The notes: a model not told the origin generated them from the sequence alone. Counted from the stretch's first letter, positions 1 through 8,377 are shown. The stretch: 64,000 nucleotides of DNA from Archaeoglobus sp. (GCA_017656505.1 JACDNU010000009.1:1-64000), one strand, 5' to 3'. A program made the numbers and translations.

Positions 1-108
1 TGGTTGCATAATTTGTATCTTCTTTATTTATTTTTTGTTATTTTGACACTACCGAGATTTACTAAAATTGAGAGAAAAATTTATTTTTTCCGCGGAATTT
101 CAAGGAAC

Positions 109-744
109 ATGGGACTAACAAATTTTAGGGTCATTGTTGATAACAAACTCGCCGGAATGGGTTATCCGGATCGCGAAGCACTTATCCAACTCAAAAAAAT
201 GGGGTATAGGGGCTTGCTAACTCTAACCGAAAAACCACTGGAGTATGAAGAGGTAAGAGATTTCGAATACTTCCACATCCCTCTTTCTGAGTTCAAAGCA
301 CCGTATCTCGATCAGCTTGCAGATGCCGTTCACTTCATCGATTCGGTAAACGGGCCTGTTGCTGTTCACTGTCAGTTCGGAAAGAGCAAGACTGGATGCA
401 TTCTCGGAGCTTATTTAATTTACAAGTATAACTTGCCAGCCGATGAGGTTGCAAGGAGGCTGAAAGACATCTTTGAGAATTATATCGAGCTTTCAGAGCA
501 GGTAGAGGCTCTAAAGGACTTTGAAAGATTTCTAAAGACGAAGGCCTTTTTTGAAGAAGAATGCGAGGGGAAGCTTAAGATTAAAATCGATCACCAGATC
601 GTCGAAGAATGTGTGAAAAAGCTTAAAGTTTACGTCTACGATGATGGAACCGAAATAGTTGTTAAAACCAGGGATGGAGAGATTCTGCTGAAATTCGAGG
701 GTGAAGCGGGAAGAAAAATGGTGAGATCAATTTGCTACGTTTGA
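109..744 (+). CDS. Dual-specificity/tyrosine phosphatase-like protein
   Basis: The ORF track opens at a TTG at base 4, but the ATG at 109 fits better: it gives 211 residues, and an AT-rich TATA-like stretch (75-90) lies about 25 nt upstream. The middle of the protein has the cysteine-phosphatase signature region, VAVHCQFGKSKTG (His87-Cys88). In this family the P-loop is HC-x5-R; here the Arg position is Lys94. The DNA codon is clearly AAG. The C-terminal third (after about residue 140) is a charged extension without a recognised domain. It would act on phosphoprotein or another phosphoester in the cytoplasm, if active. The Lys substitution makes full catalytic activity doubtful. Confidence 0.7.
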   Translation: MGLTNFRVIVDNKLAGMGYPDREALIQLKKMGYRGLLTLTEKPLEYEEVRDFEYFHIPLSEFKAPYLDQLADAVHFIDSVNGPVAVHCQFGKSKTGCILGAYLIYKYNLPADEVARRLKDIFENYIELSEQVEALKDFERFLKTKAFFEEECEGKLKIKIDHQIVEECVKKLKVYVYDDGTEIVVKTRDGEILLKFEGEAGRKMVRSICYV

Positions 745-761
745 CTCCTCTGCGTTCAACT

Positions 762-1001
762 TTATGTTTGACTCCTTCTCTTAATCACTCCTATCTCTTC
801 TCCAATCTCAATCCATGCCCACGCCCAGATTATGCACTCAAACGCCCTTACCAGATCATTTTTCTCAAGAAAGTACTTTGAGTCTTTGATATAAGCCTCT
901 ATGTTTCTGCCAAATTTCTGATCGAGGATTTCGATGTTTAAGTTTTCAGCCTTTTTGATCCATTTCTGCGTTTCATTCAGCAATTCTTCTTCGACTGACA
1001 T
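762..1001 (-). CDS. DUF357 family small protein
   Basis: A 79-residue, mostly helical protein. The C-terminal half, ending in RAFECIIWAWAWIEIGEE, matches the conserved archaeal DUF357 pattern as I remember it (acidic helix, Trp-rich AWAW core). Function is unknown. It converges with the phosphatase gene (18-nt gap) and lies just downstream of nfeD on the same strand, so it may be co-transcribed with nfeD. Confidence 0.7.
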   Translation of the reverse strand: MSVEEELLNETQKWIKKAENLNIEILDQKFGRNIEAYIKDSKYFLEKNDLVRAFECIIWAWAWIEIGEEIGVIKRRSQT

Positions 1002-1028
1002 TTTCTACTGATCTTTTATTGGCATTTT

Positions 1029-2303
1029 CTAAACCTTTCTAACCTTAAGCACAAGCCCTTCCCTTTCAATAACCTCGAACTTGTCACCTTTCTTAAGGTT
1101 GTCGGAACTCTCTATCTTCCAAAGTTCCCCTCTTACTCTGCCTATACCTTCCCCGTTCTCAAATTCCACGACTTTCCCTTTTTGATTTATAATAGCCTCC
1201 CCTCCAACTTTCTTCCTTTCCTTTCGAAGCTGAAATACCTTTATGATTAAAAAGGTCATGAGAGCCCCAAGTCCTATTCCCAAACCAATTATGAACGTTC
1301 TAAAAGATTCGTAGAATCCCTTGGGCATGAGGGGTTCATCGATAAGCATCAAAGCTCCGAGTGTTATACAGATGACCGAAGCAGAGCCCAACACGCCGTA
1401 GGTTGGCGTAAGGAGTTCTGCTATAAGGAAGATTACCCCCAGGAGAAACAGAATAATTCCTAGAGTGTTGATTCCGATTGCTCCAAATCCAAATAGGGCC
1501 AAAACCAAACACACAACTCCGACGGTCTCGGGAAGTATCCCTGGAGAAGTGAGACCGAATATCAGGCCATAAAGGCCAATTAGAAAGAGGACAGTTGCAA
1601 TTTGGGGGTTGGAAATGAACTCAAATATTTTCGCTTGGAGAGGTTTTTCTACAACCACTATCTCATTATCAAGATGCAAAACCTTGCCCTCAACTCTGAT
1701 TCCTTTTGAATTTATCTTCCTTATGAGATCAGCTTTGGAATCAGCAATAAAGTCGATTACACCAGCTTCGTAAGCCTCTTTTGCCGTTAGGCTTAAGCTT
1801 TCGGTGACAAATTTTTCAGCGATTTCAGCTGGCCTATTTCTCTTCTCAGCAATGCTTCTCGCATAGCTAGCGATGTAATTTATCGTTTTATTTTCAACAA
1901 CAGTCCCAGTGACTCCGATACCAACTGGTGTTGCAGCTCCGGTGGAAGTTCCGTTTGACATCGCTGCAATGTGGCCAGAGAGCAGAACGAAAGAACCACC
2001 TGAAGCGGAGAAGGCCCCCTGGGGATAAACATAAGTTATTACAGGTATTTCACTGTTTAAGATTAGAGAGACTATCTTTTCGGTCGAAGATACCAACCCA
2101 CCTGGAGTATCCAAGATCACGAGGATAGCGTCCGAGTTCCTTTCCCTTGCGACTTCAAACGCCTTTTCAACAATTATGACTGTTCCTTCATTAATCTCTC
2201 CTTTAATGTCAACCTCGACTATCTCAGCTTTTGTTATTTGAGAGAGAGAAAGAATTAAAAGTGATATAAGAAACAGATGTGCTATCAAAACGACTGAAGT
2301 CAT
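1029..2303 (-). CDS. nfeD: NfeD-family membrane-bound ClpP-class serine protease
   Basis: The ORF track extends to 2570, but that extension reads antisense through tRNA-Val(GAC). The ATG at 2303 gives a signal peptide (MTSVVLIAHLFLISLLILSL) and a 424-residue protein of normal family length. Domains in order: signal peptide; ClpP/crotonase-fold protease domain with the serine motif (around FSASGGSF) and the downstream helix carrying the candidate catalytic lysine; three to four membrane segments; and a C-terminal OB-like NfeD domain (GKVVEFENGEGIGRVRGELW). Family members cleave hydrophobic stretches of membrane proteins such as stomatin or prohibitin homologues. No stomatin gene is adjacent here. 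The start could also be the ATG at 2339 or 2327. Confidence 0.85.
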   Translation of the reverse strand: MTSVVLIAHLFLISLLILSLSQITKAEIVEVDIKGEINEGTVIIVEKAFEVARERNSDAILVILDTPGGLVSSTEKIVSLILNSEIPVITYVYPQGAFSASGGSFVLLSGHIAAMSNGTSTGAATPVGIGVTGTVVENKTINYIASYARSIAEKRNRPAEIAEKFVTESLSLTAKEAYEAGVIDFIADSKADLIRKINSKGIRVEGKVLHLDNEIVVVEKPLQAKIFEFISNPQIATVLFLIGLYGLIFGLTSPGILPETVGVVCLVLALFGFGAIGINTLGIILFLLGVIFLIAELLTPTYGVLGSASVICITLGALMLIDEPLMPKGFYESFRTFIIGLGIGLGALMTFLIIKVFQLRKERKKVGGEAIINQKGKVVEFENGEGIGRVRGELWKIESSDNLKKGDKFEVIEREGLVLKVRKV

Positions 2304-2462
2304 TCGGCGAAGTGGAATCCCTAACATATTTCTTTCCATTGCGAACAAATAATATAAGGTTTTCAATGCTTTCGACTTAGTTTTTAGTTTAAGGTCACTC
2401 CAAGCGATGCCAGAAAGCAACACCATAAAATTCATAAACCCGAAAAGGTAAAACGCAAAAGA

Positions 2463-2536
2463 GGGCTCGTAGTCTAGCTGGTTATGACGTCGCCTTGACG
2501 AGGCGAAGGTCCCCGGTTCGAATCCGGGCGAGCCCA
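2463..2536 (+). tRNA. tRNA-Val (anticodon GAC)
   Basis: The acceptor arms GGGCTCG and CGAGCCC pair perfectly, with discriminator A at 2536. The anticodon stem TCGCC/GGCGA closes loop TTGACGA, giving anticodon GAC. The T arm is CCCGGTTCGAATCCGGG. CCA is not encoded and no intron is seen. It lies antisense within the over-extended nfeD reading frame, which confirms the shorter nfeD start. A second valine tRNA in this window (49213) carries the provirus. Confidence 0.97.
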
Positions 2537-2594
2537 CTCCTATATTGTTTTTAGGCACATTCTGAGGCACATTCCTTGAAATAAGCTCCCTGAT

Positions 2595-2878
2595 TTACAT
2601 GATAGCTTTTTCAAGCTTAACAATCCTTTCTTCATGGTTCTGAAAGTTTAAACTTTGTAGAGGAGAGTTTAAACGAGGGAGTTCAAAGTTTAAACGTTCA
2701 TCCGAAACCACAGTTAAATAAGCCTCAAATCCTCCAATTTGAAGTTTATAAAGCTGAGCTGTTTTTCCCCACATTATTAAGCTCCTCTGGAACTCTTATC
2801 ATCAAATAATCCTTGATCTCCCTTTATTTTCCCTAATTTCGTTTTTCCCAGCCAGATTGGTTTTCTTGCTTCTGTCAT
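2595..2878 (-). pseudogene. Frameshifted remnant of a small unknown gene
   Basis: Reading the minus strand from an ATG at 2878, three overlapping frames together give a plausible single protein: MTEARKPIWLGKTK, then EIKDYLMIRVPEELNN after a +1 shift, then WGKTAQLYKLQIGGFEAYLTV after another +1 shift, ending at a TAA at 2595. Each piece has protein-like composition, but two frameshifts separate them. The middle piece recalls the N-terminus of a small DNA-binding (antitoxin-like) protein; this is only a resemblance. Its place directly downstream of a tRNA suggests debris of an old integration. Confidence 0.35.
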
Positions 2879-3008
2879 TTTAATCCTCCACACAAATTCA
2901 CATAAAGCGTTATAAAGAGTAATAAAGTATGATCTGATTTATTTGGACTCACCATCACGGCCAAGTCCGAAAGTATCCTTATAAGATAATAAATCGATCC
3001 TTAGATGG

Positions 3009-3233
3009 GTGGCGGGGATGGCTGTTACTGCATTCCTAAGGTGGAAAAAAACTGAAGTTCGGGATGAAAATACAGCCGAGTACAGGATGTTAACCAGACT
3101 GGAGACCATCAAAGAGACCATTAAAATAGCTACGGAAACAACAACTACTCAGACTTCGCATTCTAAACGGAATCTCTACTTCGCCTACATTTTCAGCAAA
3201 TGGGAGACGCGAAAAACTTCCCCCAAGAATTAA
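3009..3233 (+). CDS. Hypothetical protein (weak ORF)
   Basis: A 74-residue ORF beginning GTG, with an internal ATG at 3018. It has no recognised domain; the middle is Thr/Lys-rich (IKETIKIATETTTTQT). A TATA-like CTTATAAGATAATAAAT occurs just upstream around 2978-2996, so the stretch may be transcribed. The overlapping antisense ORF (2939-3121) has no better claim. It sits in the decayed region and may itself be a remnant. Confidence 0.25.
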   Translation: MAGMAVTAFLRWKKTEVRDENTAEYRMLTRLETIKETIKIATETTTTQTSHSKRNLYFAYIFSKWETRKTSPKN

Positions 3234-3242
3234 ATATGCTGA

Positions 3243-3260
3243 CTCCCATAATAGTGGGAG
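3243..3260 (+). promoter_or_regulatory. Hairpin covering the ribosome binding site of the 3264 gene
   Basis: CTCCCA-TAATAG-TGGGAG is a perfect 6-bp inverted repeat. Its right arm contains the GGGAG Shine-Dalgarno-like sequence, 3 nt before the ATG at 3264. In RNA form it could hide the ribosome binding site; as DNA it could be an operator. Which applies cannot be told from sequence. Confidence 0.4.
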
Positions 3261-3263
3261 AGT

Positions 3264-3977
3264 ATGAACCCTTCCAGATACATCCTGCTCTTCACACTTT
3301 TTCTGATCTTAGTCCCGGTTACCAGCGAGGAAGTTTTCCAAATCTCCATTACCTCCCAGAATTTCGGATGTATTATGCTCGATCCCTCGGTGTACTACTA
3401 TTCAACCGGAGAAGACGTCAAGAGCGTAAAGGAGGGGGTGGAAGCAAAGGGAATCAGAGAGATGATCCGTATTCCGGGAGGAGGGGAAATCAGGATAAAA
3501 CTTGGAAAACACAGGATTTTACCCACCAACACCCTAATCCTTCTGGATGATGACAGAGTTCCCGAACCGAACGATGAGACCCAAGTTGTTATAAAAGGGA
3601 ATGAGAGTGGTGTGGCCGAGATCGTTGGCGATTACACCCTCACAACCGAGAAAATCTATGTTTTTCTAAGAACCGGCTCTGCAGGTGATTTCTAGGTTGA
3701 CATCGAGGGAATCTTAACTGCAGAATCGAATATTAATAATCTTTCTCTGAACGATACCTCATCGAACAACGTCTTGGTTAAAAACAACCACTCAGAACAT
3801 AGTCCTCAAAAACCCACGAGTACCTCAACACCCGCCTCAACACCCATACCCACAACTACCATACCCGTAACCAAGACATTCGTGCCTACAACATCGGCAA
3901 AACCGATCTCAGGATTTGAAATTGTCTTTGGCCTAGCTGGGTTTATACTCGCATACGTTTTGAGAGTAGGAAAGTAG
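3264..3977 (+). pseudogene. Secreted surface protein with in-frame TAG, C-terminal membrane anchor
   Basis: Two ORFs in the track (3264-3695 and 3774-3977) are in the same frame and are separated only by one TAG at 3693-3695. Read through, the 237-codon frame gives: a signal peptide (MNPSRYILLFTLFLILVPV); an extracellular domain with a Gly-rich and Asp-rich middle; a Thr/Pro-rich low-complexity stalk (TSTPASTPIPTTTIPVTK); and a C-terminal hydrophobic anchor SGFEIVFGLAGFILAYVLRV followed by a short basic tail. The last part resembles a PGF-CTERM sorting signal used by archaeal surface proteins, with Ser instead of Pro. The TAG replaces what could have been a Tyr codon (GDF-TAG-VDIEG). A nonsense mutation is the simplest reading; translation of TAG as an amino acid is an alternative without support here. 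Confidence 0.6.
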
Positions 3978-4042
3978 TCTTGTGGGTTGTAAAAAGTAAA
4001 AAAACACCGACAACTTTAAGTATGCAAAAAACATAATTATTA

Positions 4043-4156
4043 ATGGTGAAATTTATGCCCGAATGCCCCATATGTAAAATTGAATTGGAAGAATATGAGG
4101 CTGTAGCATTGCACTTCCAGCTTTTCCATAGGGCAGAGGACGGAATAGGCAGATAA
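4043..4156 (+). CDS. Small C2H2-type zinc finger protein
   Basis: A 37-residue ORF too short for the track: it begins MVKFMPECPICKIELEE and has C-x2-C followed by His24 and His29 (LHFQLFHR), a single C2H2 zinc finger. Such one-finger proteins are common in Archaeoglobales and related archaea and probably bind nucleic acid or protein; the role is unknown. An AT-rich stretch lies upstream and no ribosome binding site is evident. Confidence 0.55.
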   Translation: MVKFMPECPICKIELEEYEAVALHFQLFHRAEDGIGR

Positions 4157-4193
4157 CAAATCTTCTCTATTTGTAACGTTTAGGCTAGCTTTC

Positions 4194-4216
4194 AGGTTAG
4201 TTGTGTTCACTAACCT
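4194..4216. repeat. Inverted repeat AGGTTAGT-N7-ACTAACCT
   Basis: Perfect 8-bp arms with a 7-nt loop (TGTGTTC), just downstream of the stop codon of the broken permease gene. It could act as a bidirectional RNA hairpin (terminator) or as an operator. The half-site ACTAAC also appears in the heat-shock operator at 15064, but there the arms point the other way. Confidence 0.45.
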
Positions 4217-4218
4217 TA

Positions 4219-4889
4219 TTAACTTATAAATTCCTTGGTTATCTTATCTATTTCCATTCGCTTTATGTAACGGATTCCCAGTATCAATGAAATTGCTAAA
4301 ACGACGAATACTAAGACTACTGTTATCACATAGGTTCTTGGGTAGATTACAAGGGGGAGATGATAAAGTTCACTTTCGAAGGATAAAAAGTAGAGTTTTG
4401 CAAGTCCATAGGCAAGCAGAAGTCCAGCAACAACCCCCATCAAGCCGATTATCATGTTCTCGATGAACAGAGTTATGGAGACCTCCTTTGCCGTATAACC
4501 GATCATTCTGAGCGTAGCGATTTCCCTACTTCTCTCCAGCAGATTCACTGTTGTCGTGTTGAAAATCGACGCGAAACCAAGAGAAGCTCCAAATAATAGG
4601 GAAAAGAATATGAATACGTAAAAGAAACTCATGAGTTGCATCATGTCCTCTTTGTAACCTTCTATGGTATCAACTCTGAGAACCGCTCATCATCTTCCAG
4701 TTTGCTTTTAACCCTCTCCAATTCCGACTTTTCAACCGAAATTATAACCTGATTGAATCCATCTATTCCCAGCATTCTCTGAAGTTCCTCAAGGCTTGCG
4801 AATGCTGCGGGCGAGAGAACTATTTCAACAACATCGTAGACCAAGACACTCTTTTTCCCTTTTCCATTCTTTACGTCATTTTTATTTAC
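4219..4889 (-). pseudogene. ABC transporter permease (FtsX/MacB type), truncated and frameshifted
   Basis: The ORFs 4662-4844 and 4219-4644 are two pieces of one gene. The first has the end of an extracytoplasmic domain (ISVEKSELERVKSKLEDDER). The second has the typical FtsX core: GASLGFASIFNTTTVNLLERSREIATLRMIGYT, two further membrane segments and a basic tail (quoted here as one family signature; the repeated piece is NTTTVNLLERSREIATLRM). The second frame is open upstream (DTIEGYKEDMMQLM), so a single shift near 4675 joins them. The N-terminal membrane segment and most of the periplasmic domain are missing, and no ATPase partner is adjacent. Confidence 0.75.
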
Positions 4890-4913
4890 TCAAAAATAGA
4901 AATTGTAAGAACA

Positions 4914-4940
4914 GTGACTAACCTCTAAAGTTAATCACTC
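4914..4940. promoter_or_regulatory. Inverted repeat AGTGACTAAC-N7-GTTAATCACT
   Basis: Arms of 10 bp with one mismatch flank CTCTAAA. It lies between the broken permease (leftward) and the zinc-ribbon gene at 4985 (rightward), about 45 nt upstream of the latter and directly before its TATA-like AGCTTTTATTTG. This is a typical operator position. The regulator is not known. Confidence 0.5.
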
Positions 4941-4984
4941 AAGTTGGGAAAAGCTTTTATTTGAGAATTTCACCCTTTCGAAAG

Positions 4985-5233
4985 ATGGTGGTAAAAGTCA
5001 TCAGATGTCCGTCTTGTGGAGAGATACTTGAACTCACAGATATGTACGAGGGAATGGAGATCCACTGCGATTTATGCGGGTTGGTTATGATAGTTAGAGG
5101 GGACGAGCTGCTCGTCCTTGACACAAACGAAGCGTATCCGATCGAGAGCCTAGTTTATGAGGAAGAAAAAGAAGAGTTTGAAGAGGAATTTGATGAGGAG
5201 GAAGAATACTACGATTACGATTACGAAGATTAA
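4985..5233 (+). CDS. Zinc-ribbon protein with acidic C-terminal tail
   Basis: The track starts at TTG 4961; ATG 4985 (MVVKVIRCPSCG) is preferred because a TATA-like TTTTATTTG lies about 30 nt upstream. The 82-residue protein has a zinc ribbon, CPSCGEILELTDMYEGMEIHCDLCG in outline (C-x2-C...C-x2-C), and a tail made almost only of Glu, Asp and Tyr. The ribbon resembles LysW-type amino-group carriers, but the LysW C-terminal EDWGE motif is absent and no lysine or arginine genes are adjacent. Function is open. Confidence 0.6.
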   Translation: MVVKVIRCPSCGEILELTDMYEGMEIHCDLCGLVMIVRGDELLVLDTNEAYPIESLVYEEEKEEFEEEFDEEEEYYDYDYED

Positions 5234-5310
5234 CAAGTAAGATTAGATTAATTAATAAATTAATTATCTAAAATTAGAAAAATGTGTTTTTGGTTTTAAC
5301 TCTTTAATTT

Positions 5311-6489
5311 TTACTTCAGCTCTTCATACCACTCGCAAAGAATCTCAAATTGTTTGTGGGTGTTTACAATATTCGTTTCCATCGGGCTCTTGAAGAAGAA
5401 TCCCAGCTCTTTCACAACTCCAAACTGCCCTTTCTTCTTTGCGAATATCAAAAATCTGGCCAGATCAATTATGAGTGGGGCAGCAACTATCGCATCTATG
5501 GCATCCCAGATGAAGTAGAACTTCATCGCCGTTCCAAGGAAGCCTTTGAAGTGTATGAAGTCGAAAGCGGTTTTGTTATCCACAAGACTCGGGAAGTACT
5601 CTATCTCCGTAATACTGTAAGGCGCCTCTCCAAGAATCTTCTCCAGAACGCTGTCCTTGCTTACAACCTTACTCTCCTTGTTGTCCTTGTGACTTAAGAC
5701 CATTCCATCGAAGTCGCCCAGAATATTGTATCCCATCCAACCCAAAACCTTGAGATTCCTATAAGCGAACATAGGAGCCAGAGTTGTTTTAACGAGCGTC
5801 TCACCAGTTTTTCCATCGTTACCGGCATGAGGCGTTTTGTTCACCCTCGCAAGCTCCTTTAAAGCGGGAATGCTTGAACCTGCACTGGGTGTGAAATTCG
5901 CATACGGTATGCCAAGCTTAAGCGATGCGTATGCATAGAGCATGCTTGCAGAAATGTACTCCCTCTCATCATCGTCCAAAGCTCTCTCGAATCCATCAAG
6001 AGTGCCATGGACTTCATCCTTGTAGTTCGGTAGCGGCTCAGTTGAGGCAGTATTTATCACTACAGTCTCATCATCGGCGAATTCTTTCATGTCCGCGATG
6101 AGAATATCGGCTATCTCTCTCAGCGAAAGCTCGCTGTCCTCAAGGGTTTTTATCTCACCCAGTTCGTTAAGGCCAGTTCCGCAGTTCAAAGCGGTTCCAG
6201 TTTTTGCCTCTATTTTTTCAAGCTCCTCCCTCACGTTCTCAAGTAGTCGAAAATCGAAGTGTCGGTTGAGGTTCCAGTGCTCCAGTGCCGCATCGTATGC
6301 ATTCTCTTTCATCCGTATCTCATGTCCCCCGAATTCAAAACCGGACGATATCTGGTCTTTTAAATCTTGAAAATGAGGGAGCTCAGAAACTAATCCTGTG
6401 TAATCATCATACCCTTTTTCGAGGTTCTTTGCTCCCACCATTGCAGTAGTGGAAACAATCCCGTATGAACCGATGATCCAAACTTTCAT
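5311..6489 (-). CDS. ino1: Myo-inositol-1-phosphate synthase
   Basis: It converts glucose-6-phosphate to L-myo-inositol-1-phosphate with NAD+, the entry to archaetidylinositol lipids and, in Archaeoglobus relatives, the heat-stress solute di-myo-inositol phosphate. The protein has an N-terminal Rossmann start (VWIIGSYGIVSTTAMVGAKN), the family core NTASTEPLPNYKD, NFTPSAGSSIPALKELA and AGNDGKTGETLVKTTLAPMF, in the usual order. The ATG at 6489 is chosen because GGAGGTG sits 5 nt before it; the track's GTG at 6495 overlaps that site. Length (392 residues) fits the archaeal enzyme. It stands alone, divergent from the mevalonate operon. Confidence 0.95.
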   Translation of the reverse strand: MKVWIIGSYGIVSTTAMVGAKNLEKGYDDYTGLVSELPHFQDLKDQISSGFEFGGHEIRMKENAYDAALEHWNLNRHFDFRLLENVREELEKIEAKTGTALNCGTGLNELGEIKTLEDSELSLREIADILIADMKEFADDETVVINTASTEPLPNYKDEVHGTLDGFERALDDDEREYISASMLYAYASLKLGIPYANFTPSAGSSIPALKELARVNKTPHAGNDGKTGETLVKTTLAPMFAYRNLKVLGWMGYNILGDFDGMVLSHKDNKESKVVSKDSVLEKILGEAPYSITEIEYFPSLVDNKTAFDFIHFKGFLGTAMKFYFIWDAIDAIVAAPLIIDLARFLIFAKKKGQFGVVKELGFFFKSPMETNIVNTHKQFEILCEWYEELK

Positions 6490-6572
6490 AATCACACCTC
6501 CAACAAAGATAGAGGATCAGAATAAATTTTCCTGCTGGGCATAAATATCTTGCTATTGACATAGTTGATTGA

Positions 6573-6624
6573 CGAAGTAAAATTCGATAATTTTCGATAA
6601 ATTTATAAATGCGAAGTACAATTC
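6573..6624 (+). promoter_or_regulatory. Promoter with paired direct repeats upstream of mevalonate operon
   Basis: CGAAGTAAAATTC (6573-6585) and CGAAGTACAATTC (6612-6624) match at 12 of 13 positions and flank the TATA box ATTTATAAATG (6601-6611). A second short repeat, TTCGATAA, occurs twice between them. The right copy lies over the expected transcription start, 7 nt before the ATG of the XRE-type regulator. This is what autoregulation by that protein would look like; binding is inference. Confidence 0.55.
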
Positions 6625-6631
6625 AGAACGT

Positions 6632-7333
6632 ATGGATGATGCTGTTAGGCTGCTCGTTGACAAGATTTCCGGTGATATTGTCTTCTCAAGTCATCCCGGC
6701 AAGACTATAAAGAAGTGGAGGAATGTTTTTCAGGTTTCGCAGAAAGAACTCTCAGAAAAGTTAGGGGTGTCGCCCTCAGTCATAAGTGACTACGAAAGCG
6801 ATAGAAGGAAATCTCCTGGAATAGCGTTCATAAGAAAGCTAATTGAAGCTTTGCTGAGTATAGATCGAGAAAGAGGATATACGACCCTATCCAAGTACAG
6901 AAACCTCCTATACGGCTTTAATCTGGATGTCATCCTTGATATCTTAGAGTATGAGAGACCCGTCCCATTTCAAGATTTTGTTGAAAAGATAAATGGAACT
7001 CCGGTAAACCAGTTTAGGAGAGACGTTAATGGCCATACGGTGATAGACAGCCTTGATGCCATTCTAAAATTGAACTCCTACGACTTCTACAAGCTTTATG
7101 GATTCACATCTGAAAGAGCGATGATCTTCACAAAGGTTTCTTCAGGCAGATCACCGCTTGTTGCCGTGAGAGTGGCAGCCTTCAAGCCTGCTTTGATCGT
7201 TTTACATGGCTTAAAGCCCGAAGATGTCGATGACATAGCTATTAAGATTTCTGAGGTGGAAAGGATACCCCTTATCGTTTCTGAAACTCCAATTGATGAA
7301 ATAATCAGGAATTTAAGGAGGTTCGTTCAATGA
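6632..7333 (+). CDS. XRE-type transcriptional regulator of the mevalonate operon
   Basis: A 233-residue protein with an N-terminal helix-turn-helix of the XRE/Cro type (about residues 25-80: [20 protein letters not shown], then [15 protein letters not shown]) and a C-terminal domain of unknown fold ending in a likely ligand-binding or dimer region. Its stop overlaps the HMG-CoA synthase start (ATGA), so the two are co-translated. A regulator in this position is a recurring arrangement in Archaea. It probably senses isoprenoid or acetyl-CoA status and controls its own operon; the ligand is not known. Confidence 0.8.
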   Translation: MDDAVRLLVDKISGDIVFSSHPGKTIKKWRNVFQVSQKELSEKLGVSPSVISDYESDRRKSPGIAFIRKLIEALLSIDRERGYTTLSKYRNLLYGFNLDVILDILEYERPVPFQDFVEKINGTPVNQFRRDVNGHTVIDSLDAILKLNSYDFYKLYGFTSERAMIFTKVSSGRSPLVAVRVAAFKPALIVLHGLKPEDVDDIAIKISEVERIPLIVSETPIDEIIRNLRRFVQ

Positions 7334-8373
7334 AAGTCGGAATAGTTTCTTACGGAACTTACATTCCAAGGTTTAGGCTGAGTGTAGAGGAAATAGCGAG
7401 GGTCTGGGGAGAAAATCCAGAGAATATCAAATCTGGCCTTGGAGTTCTCAGAAAGAGCGTTTCAGATTTAGACGAAGACACGGCAACCATCTCGGTTGAG
7501 GCAGCAAGAGAAGCCGTTGAGCGGTCAGGAATAGATCCCGAGAGGATAGGGGCCATTTTTGTTGGATCAGAAAGCCATCCGTATGCCGTCAAACCAACAG
7601 CGACGATCGTTGGAGACGCTATCGGCTGTGGGAACAACTTTCATGCTGCTGATTTCGAATTCGCTTGCAAGGCCGGAACTGCGGGAATTCAGGCATGTAT
7701 GGGGATGGTCAAGGCAGGAATGATAGAGTTTGGATTGGCTATCGGGGCTGACACAAGCCAATCCGCGCCGGGAGATCCGTTAGAATATTCCGCTTCAGCT
7801 GGAGGGGCAGCATTTCTGGTTGGAAAAAAGGGAGTAATCGCAGAAATCGAGGAAACCCTCTCTTTCACCTCCGATACCCCGGATTTCTGGAGGAGGGAAG
7901 GCCAGCCTTACCCAAGCCACGGAGGAAGGTTTACAGGAATCCCTGCTTACTTCAGGCATGTTGTAACTGCAGCGGAGCAGATAATGGAGAAGACCGGCTA
8001 TAAACCATCTGATTTTGATTATGCTGTATTTCACCAACCAAACGGAAAGTTTCCGGTTAGGGCTGCAAGAATGCTCGGATTCAGCAACGATCAGATCGCT
8101 CAAGGGCTCGTTGTGAGGGAAATCGGAAACACGTATTCCGGTTCGTCGGTGTTAGGATTTTCAGCGGTTTTAGATATAGCAAAACCCGGAAACAAGATTC
8201 TTCTGGTTTCCTTTGGATCAGGTGCTGGAAGCGATGCCTTCATTTTCAACGTAACGGATTCAATAGAAAGTTTTCCAAGACATCCGAGCGTTTGGGAGAA
8301 GATTAGGAGCGGTATAGCGGTTGACTACAGCACCTATCTGAAGTTAAGGAAGAAGATAAAGCTGAAAGGGTGA
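7330..8373 (+). CDS. Hydroxymethylglutaryl-CoA synthase
   Basis: It condenses acetyl-CoA with acetoacetyl-CoA to HMG-CoA, the second step of the mevalonate route to archaeal lipids. At 347 residues it has normal archaeal length. Visible signatures are the start [21 protein letters not shown], the nucleophile region [18 protein letters not shown] (catalytic Cys), the His region [14 protein letters not shown], and the C-terminal glycine-rich [14 protein letters not shown]. It overlaps the regulator by 4 nt and is followed after 4 nt by the thiolase; in Archaea these two enzymes and the DUF35 protein form one complex that channels acetoacetyl-CoA. Confidence 0.95.
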   Translation: MKVGIVSYGTYIPRFRLSVEEIARVWGENPENIKSGLGVLRKSVSDLDEDTATISVEAAREAVERSGIDPERIGAIFVGSESHPYAVKPTATIVGDAIGCGNNFHAADFEFACKAGTAGIQACMGMVKAGMIEFGLAIGADTSQSAPGDPLEYSASAGGAAFLVGKKGVIAEIEETLSFTSDTPDFWRREGQPYPSHGGRFTGIPAYFRHVVTAAEQIMEKTGYKPSDFDYAVFHQPNGKFPVRAARMLGFSNDQIAQGLVVREIGNTYSGSSVLGFSAVLDIAKPGNKILLVSFGSGAGSDAFIFNVTDSIESFPRHPSVWEKIRSGIAVDYSTYLKLRKKIKLKG

Positions 8374-8377
8374 GAAG

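Noticed and set aside
2304-2570. N-terminal extension of nfeD in the ORF track
   Set aside because: It reads antisense through tRNA-Val and lacks a ribosome binding site; the signal peptide begins at 2303.
3200-3550. 116-residue ORF overlapping the surface-protein gene
   Set aside because: Other frame of a gene with signal peptide; Arg/Gly-rich shadow.
4985-5233. LysW amino-group carrier
   Set aside because: Zinc ribbon fits, but the C-terminal EDWGE needed for carrier function is replaced by an acidic tail and no lys/arg genes are near.
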